A stretch of 64,000 bases of DNA from Amycolatopsis sp. WAC 01376 (GTDB lineage Bacteria; Actinomycetota; Actinomycetes; Mycobacteriales; Pseudonocardiaceae): positions 558,001-622,000 of the forward strand of contig NZ_QHKL01000004.1 of NCBI RefSeq assembly GCF_003947415.1, given 5' to 3'. Both the position numbers and the translations under genes were made by a program. The notes under the pieces were generated by a model. That model had not been told where the DNA came from and did no database searches. It was given only the letters and a program-made list of their open reading frames with translations. Positions 8,750 to 17,243 of the stretch are shown one piece after another; within the stretch, counting starts at the first letter, position 1; each line of letters opens with the position of its first letter.

Positions 8750-9541
8750 TCACGAGGAGTAGCGAGGCACGACGCGGTAGACACGGAGGTCCTTCGGGGT
8801 CCCCTTGGCGCGGAAACTCCGGCGCGGGCGCACGATCACCGCGCCGGGGTCCAGCTCGTCGACGACGCTTCCGCTGGCCAGCACCTCGTCGCCGTCGGCG
8901 GCGGCCATGATCCTGGCGGCGATGTTCACGTCGACGCCGAGGTAGTCGTTGCCGACGCGGCTCGGGTTGCCGCGGTGGAGCCCCGCGCGCAGATGGGGCA
9001 GGTAGCCCTCGGCCTTGATCACGCTCACGGCGGAGCACGTCTCGTACGCGGCCTTCACCGCCTCGCCCGGGTCGGCGAACACGGCCATCACGCCGTCGCC
9101 GAGTCCTTTCACGATGCTGCCGCGGTGCCCGGTGACGACCGATTCGGTCACCTCGGCGACCGAACGCAGCAGCTCCAGCACGCGCTCGTCGCCCGCCTGC
9201 AACGCCCAGGTCGAGAAGCCGACCAGGTCGGTGAACAGCACCGTGATCCCGTCCGCGGACATCGGCTGCGCGCCGGTCCGGCGGACGGCCTGCCAGGCCT
9301 GCACGGCGGCCAGTCCCAGCTCGCGGGTGGCGCTGGGCCGGTCCGCGCCCGCCTCGGTGAGCAGGCGGGCGAGCCGGTCGGACGAACGGCCCGTCGACGG
9401 CGCCAGCGGGTCGCCGGGCGTGCCGTCCCCCGGGACGAGCCTGCGGAGGAACCGCGCGCCGCGCACCAGTTCGCCGCGCTGGTCCGTCGCACGCAGGAAC
9501 CTGCGGGTCCGGCGATGCCACGGCTCGGGTCGTTCGGTCAC
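8750..9541 (-). CDS. Class III adenylate/guanylate cyclase
   Basis: 263 residues if translation begins at GTG 9541, which has AAGG at a fair distance; an in-frame ATG at 9580 has no ribosome site and is the alternative. An N-terminal helical region of about 100 residues precedes the cyclase homology domain. Metal-binding aspartates are visible in VLFTDLVGFS and GLGDGVMAVF, the base-selecting Lys in IVKGLGD, and the transition-state Asn and Arg in VNIAARI. All residues needed for a catalytically complete homodimer appear present. No membrane segment or sensor domain is seen, so regulation may come through the N-terminus. Confidence 0.85.
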   Translation of the reverse strand: MTERPEPWHRRTRRFLRATDQRGELVRGARFLRRLVPGDGTPGDPLAPSTGRSSDRLARLLTEAGADRPSATRELGLAAVQAWQAVRRTGAQPMSADGITVLFTDLVGFSTWALQAGDERVLELLRSVAEVTESVVTGHRGSIVKGLGDGVMAVFADPGEAVKAAYETCSAVSVIKAEGYLPHLRAGLHRGNPSRVGNDYLGVDVNIAARIMAAADGDEVLASGSVVDELDPGAVIVRPRRSFRAKGTPKDLRVYRVVPRYSS

Positions 9542-9775
9542 GATCAAGACCTTAGACCGCGCACGGTACGACCGGGGCACCTGTCACCGGGATGACAAGA
9601 ATGCGGCACGCATTTCCCCTTTCCGCCTTCGCATGACAATTCATGAACACGCTATTCCACATATGCGTGACAAGATCCACACGTAAAGAAAACGCGAGAG
9701 ATCTTTTCCTTTCCTCGTTGGTGACTTTCCACCTAGATTCGGCGTCGAGCCCATTCAACGACGAAAGGACCTGAC

Positions 9776-10372
9776 ATGACGGAAACCCTCGTACGGAAGG
9801 GTGTTCGGCGGTTCTGCGCGGCCGGGATCGCGGCCGCGGTCGCCGGCACGGTCATGTTCGCCGCGGCGGGAACCGCTGCCGCCGTCGAAAAGAATCTCAC
9901 GTACAAGGGCGGCTTCCCCATCATCGGCGACCAGAAGGTGGCGGTGGTCGTGAAGGCGGAAATCCCGGCGGCGGCGAAGGCCGGGGAGCCGGTTTCGGTG
10001 CCGTTCACCCTCGACGTCGACGCCGGTCAGGCCGCGGGCGACGGGCTCCGGCTCGTCGGTGCCAAGAAGCTCTCCGGCACGATCGGCTCGAAGGTGAACA
10101 TCGCGCTCGGCGAGCAGAAGATCGCGATCCCCATCGAGCTGCCGATCCCCGACACCGAGGTGCCCGCCGAAGGACCGCTGAAGTTCACCGCGCAGGGCAA
10201 GGTCGACTTCACCATCCCCGCGGGCACCCCCGCCGGTGAGGCGACCAGCAGCGTGGACGCTGCGGCGACCTCGCATATCGTCACCGACAGCTCCCTCGGC
10301 GAGTTCGACGTCCAGCTCGCGCTCGACCCGCCCGACCAGGACGCCGTCCTCGGCAAGACGACCGTCAGCTGA
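9776..10372 (+). CDS. Secreted protein of unknown function
   Basis: 198 residues. A signal peptide ends near GTAAA-VEKN. The mature part (about 160 residues) is beta-rich and contains no cysteine, with alternating strand segments such as VAVVVKAEIP and KIAIPIELPIP. It resembles secreted single-domain proteins of unknown function common in Amycolatopsis and Streptomyces. GAAAGGA lies 6 bases before the ATG. A strong hairpin follows the stop, so it is monocistronic. I cannot assign a role; cell-surface or extracellular location is all that the sequence supports. Confidence 0.75.
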   Translation: MTETLVRKGVRRFCAAGIAAAVAGTVMFAAAGTAAAVEKNLTYKGGFPIIGDQKVAVVVKAEIPAAAKAGEPVSVPFTLDVDAGQAAGDGLRLVGAKKLSGTIGSKVNIALGEQKIAIPIELPIPDTEVPAEGPLKFTAQGKVDFTIPAGTPAGEATSSVDAAATSHIVTDSSLGEFDVQLALDPPDQDAVLGKTTVS

Positions 10373-10377
10373 ACCCT

Positions 10378-10412
10378 CGTCTTCCCCCGGCTCGCCGAGC
10401 CGGGGGAAGACG
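10378..10412 (+). terminator. Rho-independent-type hairpin
   Basis: A perfect 16-base stem (CGTCTTCCCCCGGCTC and complement) with a 3-base loop begins five bases after the stop codon at 10372. Confidence 0.85.
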
Positions 10413-10416
10413 CGTC

Positions 10417-10448
10417 TTGACCTCCAGCGCACTGGAGGTCGCAAGCTG
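10417..10448 (+). promoter_or_regulatory. MerR-type operator within a long-spacer promoter
   Basis: TTGACC (10417-10422) is overlapped by the perfect inverted repeat GACCTCCAG-CGCA-CTGGAGGTC (10419-10440). A -10-like AAGCTG follows 20 bases after the -35. A repeat in an over-long 19-20 base spacer is the hallmark of MerR-family activated promoters such as those of SoxR and CueR. The ATG of the next gene lies about 7 bases after the -10, suggesting a leaderless transcript. No MerR gene is in the window. Confidence 0.65.
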
Positions 10449-10454
10449 TCGATC

Positions 10455-11270
10455 ATGTGGATTTGCGACAGGTGCGGTATCGAACATCCCGCCACTCCCG
10501 AACCTCCCCGCTGCGTTCTCGACCGCGGCGAGGTCGGCATCGAGGAAGCAGGCGACCTCGGCGCGCACACCGGACGCTGGTGGACGCACGAGGAACTGAT
10601 CTCCGTGCCGCACAGGACCTTGCACCGCGATCACGGCCGTGGTCTGCACAGCATCAAACGGGAACCGAACTTCGCGATCGGGCACTGGTCGTTCATCGCG
10701 GTGACCCCGGCGGGCACCCTGCTCTGGGATCCGCCGTCCTGGTTGGACACCGAGGTGCTCGACGTCGTGCGCGGCCTGGTCGACGTCGCCGTGATCGCCA
10801 CCAGTCATCCGCACATGTTCGGTGCCCAGCTCGGCTGGAGCCGCGCGCTCGGCGGGGTTCCGGTGCTCGTCAACGAACGCAACCGAGAATGGCTGCCCGC
10901 CCCCGATCCGGCGTTCGAGTTCTGGGACGAGCACGCGGAACCCTTGCCGGGCCTCGAACTCGTCCGGCTCGGCGGGCATATGCGCGGCAGCGCCGTGGCC
11001 AGGACGCCGGACGGCAGCATCCTCGCCGGGGACACGATCTCGGGTGGGCTCGCGCCGGACTGGGTGTCGTTCCAGCGCAACTTCCCCAAGCACGTCCCGC
11101 TTTCGGGCGCCGTGGTCCGCCGCATCGTCGACCGGCTCGACGACTTCGCCTACGACCGGCTCTACACCCTCGGCGGCGACACCATCGATCGTGACGCCAA
11201 GGCCGTGGTGCGCCGAAGCGCCGAAACCCACATCCGGTGGGTGAACGGCGACTTCGACCACCTCACTTGA
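10455..11270 (+). CDS. Metallo-beta-lactamase-fold hydrolase with N-terminal zinc ribbon-like motif
   Basis: 271 residues. The N-terminus MWICDRCGIEHP looks like half of a rubredoxin-type or zinc-ribbon knuckle. The body is a reduced MBL fold: SHPHMFGAQ in place of HxHxDH, GGHMRGSAV for the second histidine loop, and ILAGDTIS for the bridging aspartate. The usual Asp-His of HxHxDH is not present, so the metal site is altered or mononuclear. The nearest families are 'MBL fold hydrolases' of unknown substrate. The stop overlaps the convergent transporter stop by 8 bases. The gene is read from a MerR-type promoter, which suggests induction by a small molecule, metal or redox signal. Confidence 0.75.
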   Translation: MWICDRCGIEHPATPEPPRCVLDRGEVGIEEAGDLGAHTGRWWTHEELISVPHRTLHRDHGRGLHSIKREPNFAIGHWSFIAVTPAGTLLWDPPSWLDTEVLDVVRGLVDVAVIATSHPHMFGAQLGWSRALGGVPVLVNERNREWLPAPDPAFEFWDEHAEPLPGLELVRLGGHMRGSAVARTPDGSILAGDTISGGLAPDWVSFQRNFPKHVPLSGAVVRRIVDRLDDFAYDRLYTLGGDTIDRDAKAVVRRSAETHIRWVNGDFDHLT

Positions 11271-12576
11271 TCGCGTTCTTTTCCTTATTGCGGAAGGTCA
11301 ACGCGATGGCCCCCGCCATCGCCATGAAGAACGCGACGGCCCACATCCCGGCGCGGAAGCTCCCGGTCAACCCCTGCAACCAGCCGGTGAGGTAGGGACC
11401 GACGAAGCCGGACAGGTTACCGAAGGAGTTGATCAGGCCGATCCCGGCGGCGGCACCGACTCCGGTCAGGAAGGCGTTGGGCAGCTGCCAGAACACCGGG
11501 ATCGCGGTGAACACGCCGACCGCGCAGACGGTCACCGCGATCATCACCCACAGCGGCGAGCCGAGATACAGCGCGCCGGCGATCGCGACCGCGCCGACGA
11601 ACGCGGCGATGGCGACGTGCCCCGCCCGTTCGCCGGTGCGGTCCGAATGGCGTGCCCACAGCACCATGGCCACGGCGGCCACCGCGTACGGGATCGCCGT
11701 GATGAGCCCGATCTCCACGATGCTGTAGTTCGTCTGGAACTGTTGCTGGAAGCCCTTGATCACCTGCGGCAAGAAGAACGCGAGCACGTACAGGCCGAAG
11801 ATGATCCCGAAGTAGACGGCGCTCAGCGCGAGCACGCGCGGATCGGTCAACGCCGATCGGGTGCTCACCTCCTTGCCGACCTCACGGGAGTCTTCCGCGT
11901 CGATGGCCGACTGCAACGCCGTGCGCTCCCCCGGGGAGAGCCACTTCGCGTCCTTCGGTTTGCTCGGCAGCAGGAAGAACACCGCCACCCCGAGCAGGAT
12001 CGAAGGCACCCCTTCGGCGAAGAACATGAAGCGCCAGCCGGCGTCGAAGCCGAGGACGCCGTCGCCGTGCTTGATGAGCAGGGACGAAACCGGGCTCCCG
12101 ATGACCGATGAGAGCGGCACCGCGAGGAAGAACAGCGCGACGATCTTGGCTCGCTGCTTGCGCGGGAACCAATAGGTCAGGTACAGGATGATGCCGGGGA
12201 AGAACCCGGCCTCGGCGATCCCGAGCAGCACGCGGACGATGTAGAAGCTGACCTCGCCCTGGATGAACGCGGTGGCCGAGGCGACGATGCCCCAGGTGAC
12301 CATGATCCGCGCGATCCAGATCCGGGCGCCGACCTTGTGCAGGATGACGTTGCTGGGCACCTCGAAGAAGAAGTACCCGACGAAGAACAGGCCCGCGCCG
12401 AGCCCGTAGGCGGCCGAGCTGATGCCGAGGTCGGCGTTCATGGTGAGCGCCGCGAACCCGACGTTGACCCGGTCGAGATAGTTGAGCAGATAGAGCAGCC
12501 CGAGTAACGGGACCAGCCGGATCATCGCCTTGCGTACCGCTGACGCGGTGGACACCTCTGCCGTCTGTTCGTCCAT
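11263..12576 (-). CDS. MFS transporter, anion:cation symporter (ACS) family
   Basis: 437 residues with 12 predicted membrane spans. The signature LLYLLNYLDRVNVGFAAL in the first helix and LGIAEAGFFPGIILYLTYWF in helices 4-5 identify the ACS family (tartrate, galactonate, hydroxyphenylacetate and related permeases). It should import an organic acid with protons; the exact substrate cannot be read from the sequence. It begins 21 bases after the stop of the upstream membrane gene, but no clear ribosome site is seen and the function is unrelated, so co-transcription is uncertain. Its 3' end overlaps the convergent MBL-fold gene by 8 bases. Confidence 0.87.
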   Translation of the reverse strand: MDEQTAEVSTASAVRKAMIRLVPLLGLLYLLNYLDRVNVGFAALTMNADLGISSAAYGLGAGLFFVGYFFFEVPSNVILHKVGARIWIARIMVTWGIVASATAFIQGEVSFYIVRVLLGIAEAGFFPGIILYLTYWFPRKQRAKIVALFFLAVPLSSVIGSPVSSLLIKHGDGVLGFDAGWRFMFFAEGVPSILLGVAVFFLLPSKPKDAKWLSPGERTALQSAIDAEDSREVGKEVSTRSALTDPRVLALSAVYFGIIFGLYVLAFFLPQVIKGFQQQFQTNYSIVEIGLITAIPYAVAAVAMVLWARHSDRTGERAGHVAIAAFVGAVAIAGALYLGSPLWVMIAVTVCAVGVFTAIPVFWQLPNAFLTGVGAAAGIGLINSFGNLSGFVGPYLTGWLQGLTGSFRAGMWAVAFFMAMAGAIALTFRNKEKNAIK

Positions 12577-12597
12577 CCGCGGGAGTGTAGAGGGCGA

Positions 12598-13443
12598 TCA
12601 GAACAGTGGAGGCAAGAACGCACCGAAGTTTCCGCCGGCGGCCCGATCGGCCGGATCCGGATCCACCTGGACCGAGTCCGGGTTCAGCGGGTCGTAGGTG
12701 ACCTTCACCGTCGAACCCCGGGCAGGGGCCTGCATCGGCGAGGTGATCATCGTCGTGATGACGGTCCGCTCACCGCCGTCCGTGGGGAACCGGACCTGCA
12801 CGCTGAACCGCGGATTCCCCATCACCCAGACGTTCGTGAACTCGACGCCGAGCACGTGGCCGATCACCTGACGGCCGGTCTGCGCCAGCGCCTGCGCGCG
12901 GTCGTCCGCCTCGGCCCTGGTGACGAAAGCCCGTCCCAGCACCATGATCATCACCAGCGCGCTCACCCCGGCCACCGCCGGTACGAGATACGGCTCGTAG
13001 TAGACGATCCAATCCACATCGGTCCAGGGGTCGGACGGCAGCCGCTGCCCCACCGACTCTGGCGGCGTCCAGGACGGGATCGCGACGCCACTGCCCAGCG
13101 CGATACCGAGGGACGCGGCCAGGCTGCTCGCCCGGAAGCCGACGCCCATCCCGCTGAGCGACATTCCGCCGCCCCACAGCATCGCGAACCCGAGCGACGA
13201 AGCCACCGTGATCGAGACGCTGAAGAACAGGACGAGCGAGACCGCCGGACCCGCGTCGGGCCCCCACGCGTCGACGCGGTTCAGCGACATCAGCCGGAAG
13301 CCGTCCAGCAGCCCGAGAGCGCCCGACCAGCCGACGGCCGCCCACGCGAGTGTCGTCGGCACGCCGAGCAACCACAGGCGCAGACCCGGGCGGCGGGCCT
13401 GCCGGGGATCTCCCGGCAGGCCGAACTCGAAGGACCCGAACAT
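12598..13443 (-). CDS. Membrane protein of unknown function (DUF3592-like)
   Basis: 281 residues from ATG 13443, preceded by GAGAGGTGA. About four membrane spans: one near residues 20-45, two around 70-120 and one near 175-195. A C-terminal beta-rich domain (about 205-275: IGHVLGVEFTNVW...VKVTYDPLNPDSV) resembles DUF3592-type modules that follow membrane anchors. The end VTYDPLNPDSVQV is typical of such domains. Partners are the next gene upstream, which has the same kind of C-terminal domain, and the CHAT operon before it. A second pair of related architecture lies at 26968-28841. Function unknown. Confidence 0.7.
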   Translation of the reverse strand: MFGSFEFGLPGDPRQARRPGLRLWLLGVPTTLAWAAVGWSGALGLLDGFRLMSLNRVDAWGPDAGPAVSLVLFFSVSITVASSLGFAMLWGGGMSLSGMGVGFRASSLAASLGIALGSGVAIPSWTPPESVGQRLPSDPWTDVDWIVYYEPYLVPAVAGVSALVMIMVLGRAFVTRAEADDRAQALAQTGRQVIGHVLGVEFTNVWVMGNPRFSVQVRFPTDGGERTVITTMITSPMQAPARGSTVKVTYDPLNPDSVQVDPDPADRAAGGNFGAFLPPLF

Positions 13444-13629
13444 CGCCGTCACCTCTCTGTTTGTGCGTGAACCCGCGGCCGCGATCGACGTCGGCGGGGC
13501 GCGGCATGGCATAGCACGTCATGTCGAGCGAACAAGGCGCCCCGCCACCGCGATAGCGGGGCCTTCGGCCGGGCGGGTTCACGCGTATGGTCATTTCTCC
13601 GGACCTGCCGCAGCTCCGCCTACCGTCAC

Positions 13630-14157
13630 CTACGCGATCGGCCCGAACACGGCGACCTTCGCCGGGTCGGCGGGGTCGACGCGGGCTTCGTGACGGGTGC
13701 CGGGCGCGTACTGCTGGATCGTCGCCAGCGGCGCGATCAGCTGCGACACCGTCCGGTAGGTGGCGCCGTCGGCGCGGGTGACCTCGAGCGTCGCGGTGTA
13801 CTGCGCCTGCCCGGCGATCTTCCGGCCGGTCGGCTCCAGCTCACGGATCACCAGGGTGGCGGGCTCGCAGGTGTCGTAGAGCCGCCGCAGTTCGGTGCCG
13901 TAGGCCTGCAATTCCTGCTGCTGGCGCAACTGCTCGTCCATCGGCAAGGCCAGGAACGCCGCCATGTCCGGGTCGGCGTTGAGGTTCCGGAACGCCTGCG
14001 CGGCCAGTTGCGGCGTTGGCAGCTGCGGGGTGATGTCGTGGCCCTGCGCGGCGGCAGCCTGCCGGAACTGTTCCGCGTGGCGGTGGAAGTCCTGCTCCCC
14101 ACGCGCCATGCCCTGCTGTGTCGCGTCGTTGATCTTGTCGCGGATCTTCTTGAACAT
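13630..14157 (-). CDS. Soluble protein of unknown function beside the CHAT operon
   Basis: 175 residues. An N-terminal amphipathic, glutamine-rich helical half (MFKKIRDKINDATQQG, then EQLRQQQELQAYG) is joined to a small beta domain (about 110-175) ending with APGTRHEARVDPADPAKVAV, which resembles the tail domain of the neighbouring membrane protein. No signal peptide or membrane span. The ATG has AAAGGCGG upstream. The gene begins 58 bases after the CHAT protein stop on the same strand, so it may belong to that transcript. No function can be assigned. Confidence 0.7.
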   Translation of the reverse strand: MFKKIRDKINDATQQGMARGEQDFHRHAEQFRQAAAAQGHDITPQLPTPQLAAQAFRNLNADPDMAAFLALPMDEQLRQQQELQAYGTELRRLYDTCEPATLVIRELEPTGRKIAGQAQYTATLEVTRADGATYRTVSQLIAPLATIQQYAPGTRHEARVDPADPAKVAVFGPIA

Positions 14158-14215
14158 CGGGTGCCGCCTTTCGCCGTGTCGTTCGTGCTGGACACAGCTT
14201 CGGCGGACCGGCCCG

Positions 14216-17200
14216 CTACCGAACCCAGGTTTTCCCGTCGTCGGTCGCGTCGAGGCAGGTCAGCGGCGCCCAGAAGACCGGCGAGCCCGCCGGTTCGGGC
14301 TTCTCGCGCCAGCGGGCGAGCCGTGACCGCTGCCAGGCGCACAGTTCGGTGACCGGATCCTCGACGGCGAGCGCGGCGTCGACGGCGATGACCAGTTCGG
14401 ACATCGGGTCCGAACCGGGCACGGCGGCCGAAGTCGGCAAGGCCCAGACCGTGGCGGCGACCAGTCCCGCGCCGGCCGCGACGGCGGCGAGCAGCACACC
14501 GAACGGTTCGGCCAGGCCGAAATCGCTCGCGCTGGCGCAGCCGATCAGCGCCACCCGCGCGGGCATACTGTCCATTTCGGACAGTGCGAGGTCGGCCGCG
14601 GTGAACGGCCGGTGCGCTCCGATCGGGGCGGCCGTGCCGGGAAGATCGGCCGAACAGGACAGATGGAGCGCGGTCTGCGCGCCGTACTCGTCGCGGACCC
14701 GGCTGACGTGTCCCACGAACACCAGCCGCGAACAGGGCCGCGAGAGGAGTTCGGCGAGCAGTCGGCGGTCGGTGTCGGTGCGGCGGACCAGCTCGAGCGC
14801 GCGTCCGGCGGCGGGCAGGACCGGGCCTTCGGCGAGCCGCGCGTCCAGATGACGGATCAGCGGCGACGTCGCGTCCTGCTTGCCCAGCACCGAACCCAGC
14901 TCGCCGAACGCACTCTGGCCGGGGATACGCGGGTCGAGCAGGTAGACGGGCGGGCCGTCGGCGGCGGGCGGGCGGCGTGGGATCGCGGCCGGGGCGAGCA
15001 GTGAGACGTCGGCGACGTCGAGAACGCGCTCGTCACCGTCGAAACAGCTGCCGATCTCGTCGATCTCGAGCACGTGATCGGCCCGGCGGTCGGGCAGGGC
15101 GAGCAGTCCCCACGGGACATCGGCGAGGCTCGGGGACGGCTGGATCCGCAGGAGCGGGCGGGTTCCGCCGTCCGCGGCACGCCGGAGCCGTTCGACCAGG
15201 TCGGCGGGAAGGAGATTGAGGGCGAGGACGCGGGCAAGGCGTTGTTCGCCGGCGAAGCTGCCGAAGGCGTCTTCGCTCAATGAGCGACGGACGGCGTCTG
15301 CCACGCTCTCGCCTTCGCGCGGCGTGGGGGAAGCGGCGTCCAGGCACTGGCGAGCGGTCGCGACCAGGGCGAACTCGATCGGATGGGTGTGAACGGTGTC
15401 GAGGTCCTCGGTGGTCCGCCAGGTGAGGAAGGTGTGGCCGGCGTCGGCGTAGCGCAGCAGGAAAGTCTCGCGTCCGCGCTTCGCCGCGGGCCAGGTCTCG
15501 ACGGTTTCGGCGACCGGACGGGGCAGCTGATATCGCTCCGCGGCGAGGCGGAGCCACGGGTCCAGCTCCATGGGTGAGGAAGGCGACCAGCGCAGCGCGG
15601 GTGGCGGGGCGAGCCGCAGCGGAAGCGACGACGTGACGGAACCCAGTGCCGCCAACGGAAGTCCCTCGGCGACCGGGCCGACTTCTAGGGTGGGCAGCGC
15701 ACCGGTGAGGTCCAGCGAACGGCCCTCGACGCCCGTGTACGCCCCGACGGCGCAGGTGCGCTCGATCAGTTCCGCCGCCAGTCTCGGCTCCTGGAGCCTG
15801 GCCAGCAACGCCATCAGCATTTCCGTCGCCGGACCGGCGACGTCGCGCGCCCAGGCCGTGCGTGCCTGCGGCGAGGTGAACTCGAACCGGTATTCCGCCG
15901 CCGCGAGGGCCAGCGGGAGCAGCAGATCCAGCACCGAGCGCAGGTCCTCGCCGTGGGCGAAACCGATCGTGGCCGCCACGAAATCCGTGTGGAGGCGGTC
16001 CGACCAGTCCCCCGACGTCCGTGCCGACTCCCGGGCGCGGGTCACGTGCTCCCCCGCCGCCGCCCAGTCGCCTTCGGCCATGGCGCAGCGGGCCAGCGCC
16101 ACGTCGAGCCGCCGCAGGCCCGGAACGTCGGCGTTGGCCGTCCAGATCTTTCCCGCGTGCTCGAACTGTTCCCTGGCCTGCGCGACATCACCCGTGTACA
16201 GCAGCAGTGTGCCCAGCGCGTGGCTCGCCTCCGCGACATCGCCGTTCAGGCCCGCCTCCGCGAGTTCGGTGAGGGCGGCGACGATCGCGGCGACCGCTCC
16301 GGGAAGGTCGCCGCCGAAAGCCCGGTCGGCCGCCAGCTCGATGCTCGCCCTGGCGGCCAAGGGACGGCCTTCGTGCTGGGCGCTCAGCCGCAGCAGATCC
16401 GCGCGCGCGTCGGCGTCTTCGCCACCCGCCTGGCGGACGCGGGCGCGTTCGGCGCGCGCCATCGCCTGCAGCGCTGCCACTTGGTCGCGGACCTCGTCGA
16501 TCTCCGCGATGGCGTCCAACGCCGTCAGGATCTCCTCGATCGCGGCCCGCGCGCCCGCCATGTCCCCGGCGGCGATCTGGACGCGCACGTCGAAGATCCG
16601 CAGTTCCAGCTCGTCCGCGCCGTGTACGTCGAGCAACTCGGGCGGGTACTGTTCCGGCCCTTCTTCCTTGCGCAGCGCCGCCCGGCGCCGTTGCCCGGCG
16701 ATCAGCTCACGCGCCTTGACGACGTCGCCTTCCTCCGTGCTCAAGGAGATGAGCACGCGCTCGGCGACCTCCCGGGAGCCTTCGATCATCCGGATCTCGG
16801 CGTACTGTCCGAAGTGGACGATGGCGGCGGTGCTCACCCTGAAGGCTTGAAGCACGGCCTCGGCGCATTGTCTCGCGTTGCGCAGGTCGCCCGCGGAATA
16901 GCAGACGGTGGCCAGATCGCTGACGGCGGCGAGGTCCAGATCCGTCCGGTCCAGCCGTTGCGCGATCTCCCGCATCTTGCCGTACGTCCGGTGCGCGCCG
17001 GCGACGTCCCTGGCGACGGCGAGCCGTTTGGCCTTGTCCTGGAGTTTGGCCGCGTCGATGAGCAGCTTCCGGTACTGGCGTTCGGAAAGCGAACACGCAG
17101 GCAGTTCACCGTACGGTGCCGGGTCGAGGCCGAAATGCCGCGCGACACAACGACAGTTGTAGCCGTGCGAGGTGGCCGGGCCCAGTTCGGGCGGGAGCGG

Positions 17201-17242
17201 CCGGTCCGGTGAGTTCCGGGGCGGTGGCATGCCGACGAGCAC
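14216..17242 (-). CDS. TPR-CHAT caspase-like protease
   Basis: 1008 residues from GTG 17242, chosen because GAGGAG lies 7 bases upstream and the start is one base after the stop of the preceding gene; a longer open frame upstream is the shadow of that gene. Residues about 80-560 are helical repeats of TPR type (many A..L..A.G...A pairs). The C-terminal approximately 300 residues form a CHAT domain, a caspase relative: catalytic His845 in VFVGHVS and Cys902 in LIGCAS, with FGVLLAAVAAGAGLVAATVWALP after it. Known CHAT proteases include separase-like and CRISPR-associated Craspase (TPR-CHAT) enzymes that cut partner proteins after activation. Here the partners may be the two unknown proteins encoded directly upstream. 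Cytoplasmic. Confidence 0.85.
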   Translation of the reverse strand: MLVGMPPPRNSPDRPLPPELGPATSHGYNCRCVARHFGLDPAPYGELPACSLSERQYRKLLIDAAKLQDKAKRLAVARDVAGAHRTYGKMREIAQRLDRTDLDLAAVSDLATVCYSAGDLRNARQCAEAVLQAFRVSTAAIVHFGQYAEIRMIEGSREVAERVLISLSTEEGDVVKARELIAGQRRRAALRKEEGPEQYPPELLDVHGADELELRIFDVRVQIAAGDMAGARAAIEEILTALDAIAEIDEVRDQVAALQAMARAERARVRQAGGEDADARADLLRLSAQHEGRPLAARASIELAADRAFGGDLPGAVAAIVAALTELAEAGLNGDVAEASHALGTLLLYTGDVAQAREQFEHAGKIWTANADVPGLRRLDVALARCAMAEGDWAAAGEHVTRARESARTSGDWSDRLHTDFVAATIGFAHGEDLRSVLDLLLPLALAAAEYRFEFTSPQARTAWARDVAGPATEMLMALLARLQEPRLAAELIERTCAVGAYTGVEGRSLDLTGALPTLEVGPVAEGLPLAALGSVTSSLPLRLAPPPALRWSPSSPMELDPWLRLAAERYQLPRPVAETVETWPAAKRGRETFLLRYADAGHTFLTWRTTEDLDTVHTHPIEFALVATARQCLDAASPTPREGESVADAVRRSLSEDAFGSFAGEQRLARVLALNLLPADLVERLRRAADGGTRPLLRIQPSPSLADVPWGLLALPDRRADHVLEIDEIGSCFDGDERVLDVADVSLLAPAAIPRRPPAADGPPVYLLDPRIPGQSAFGELGSVLGKQDATSPLIRHLDARLAEGPVLPAAGRALELVRRTDTDRRLLAELLSRPCSRLVFVGHVSRVRDEYGAQTALHLSCSADLPGTAAPIGAHRPFTAADLALSEMDSMPARVALIGCASASDFGLAEPFGVLLAAVAAGAGLVAATVWALPTSAAVPGSDPMSELVIAVDAALAVEDPVTELCAWQRSRLARWREKPEPAGSPVFWAPLTCLDATDDGKTWVR

Positions 17243-17243
17243 G

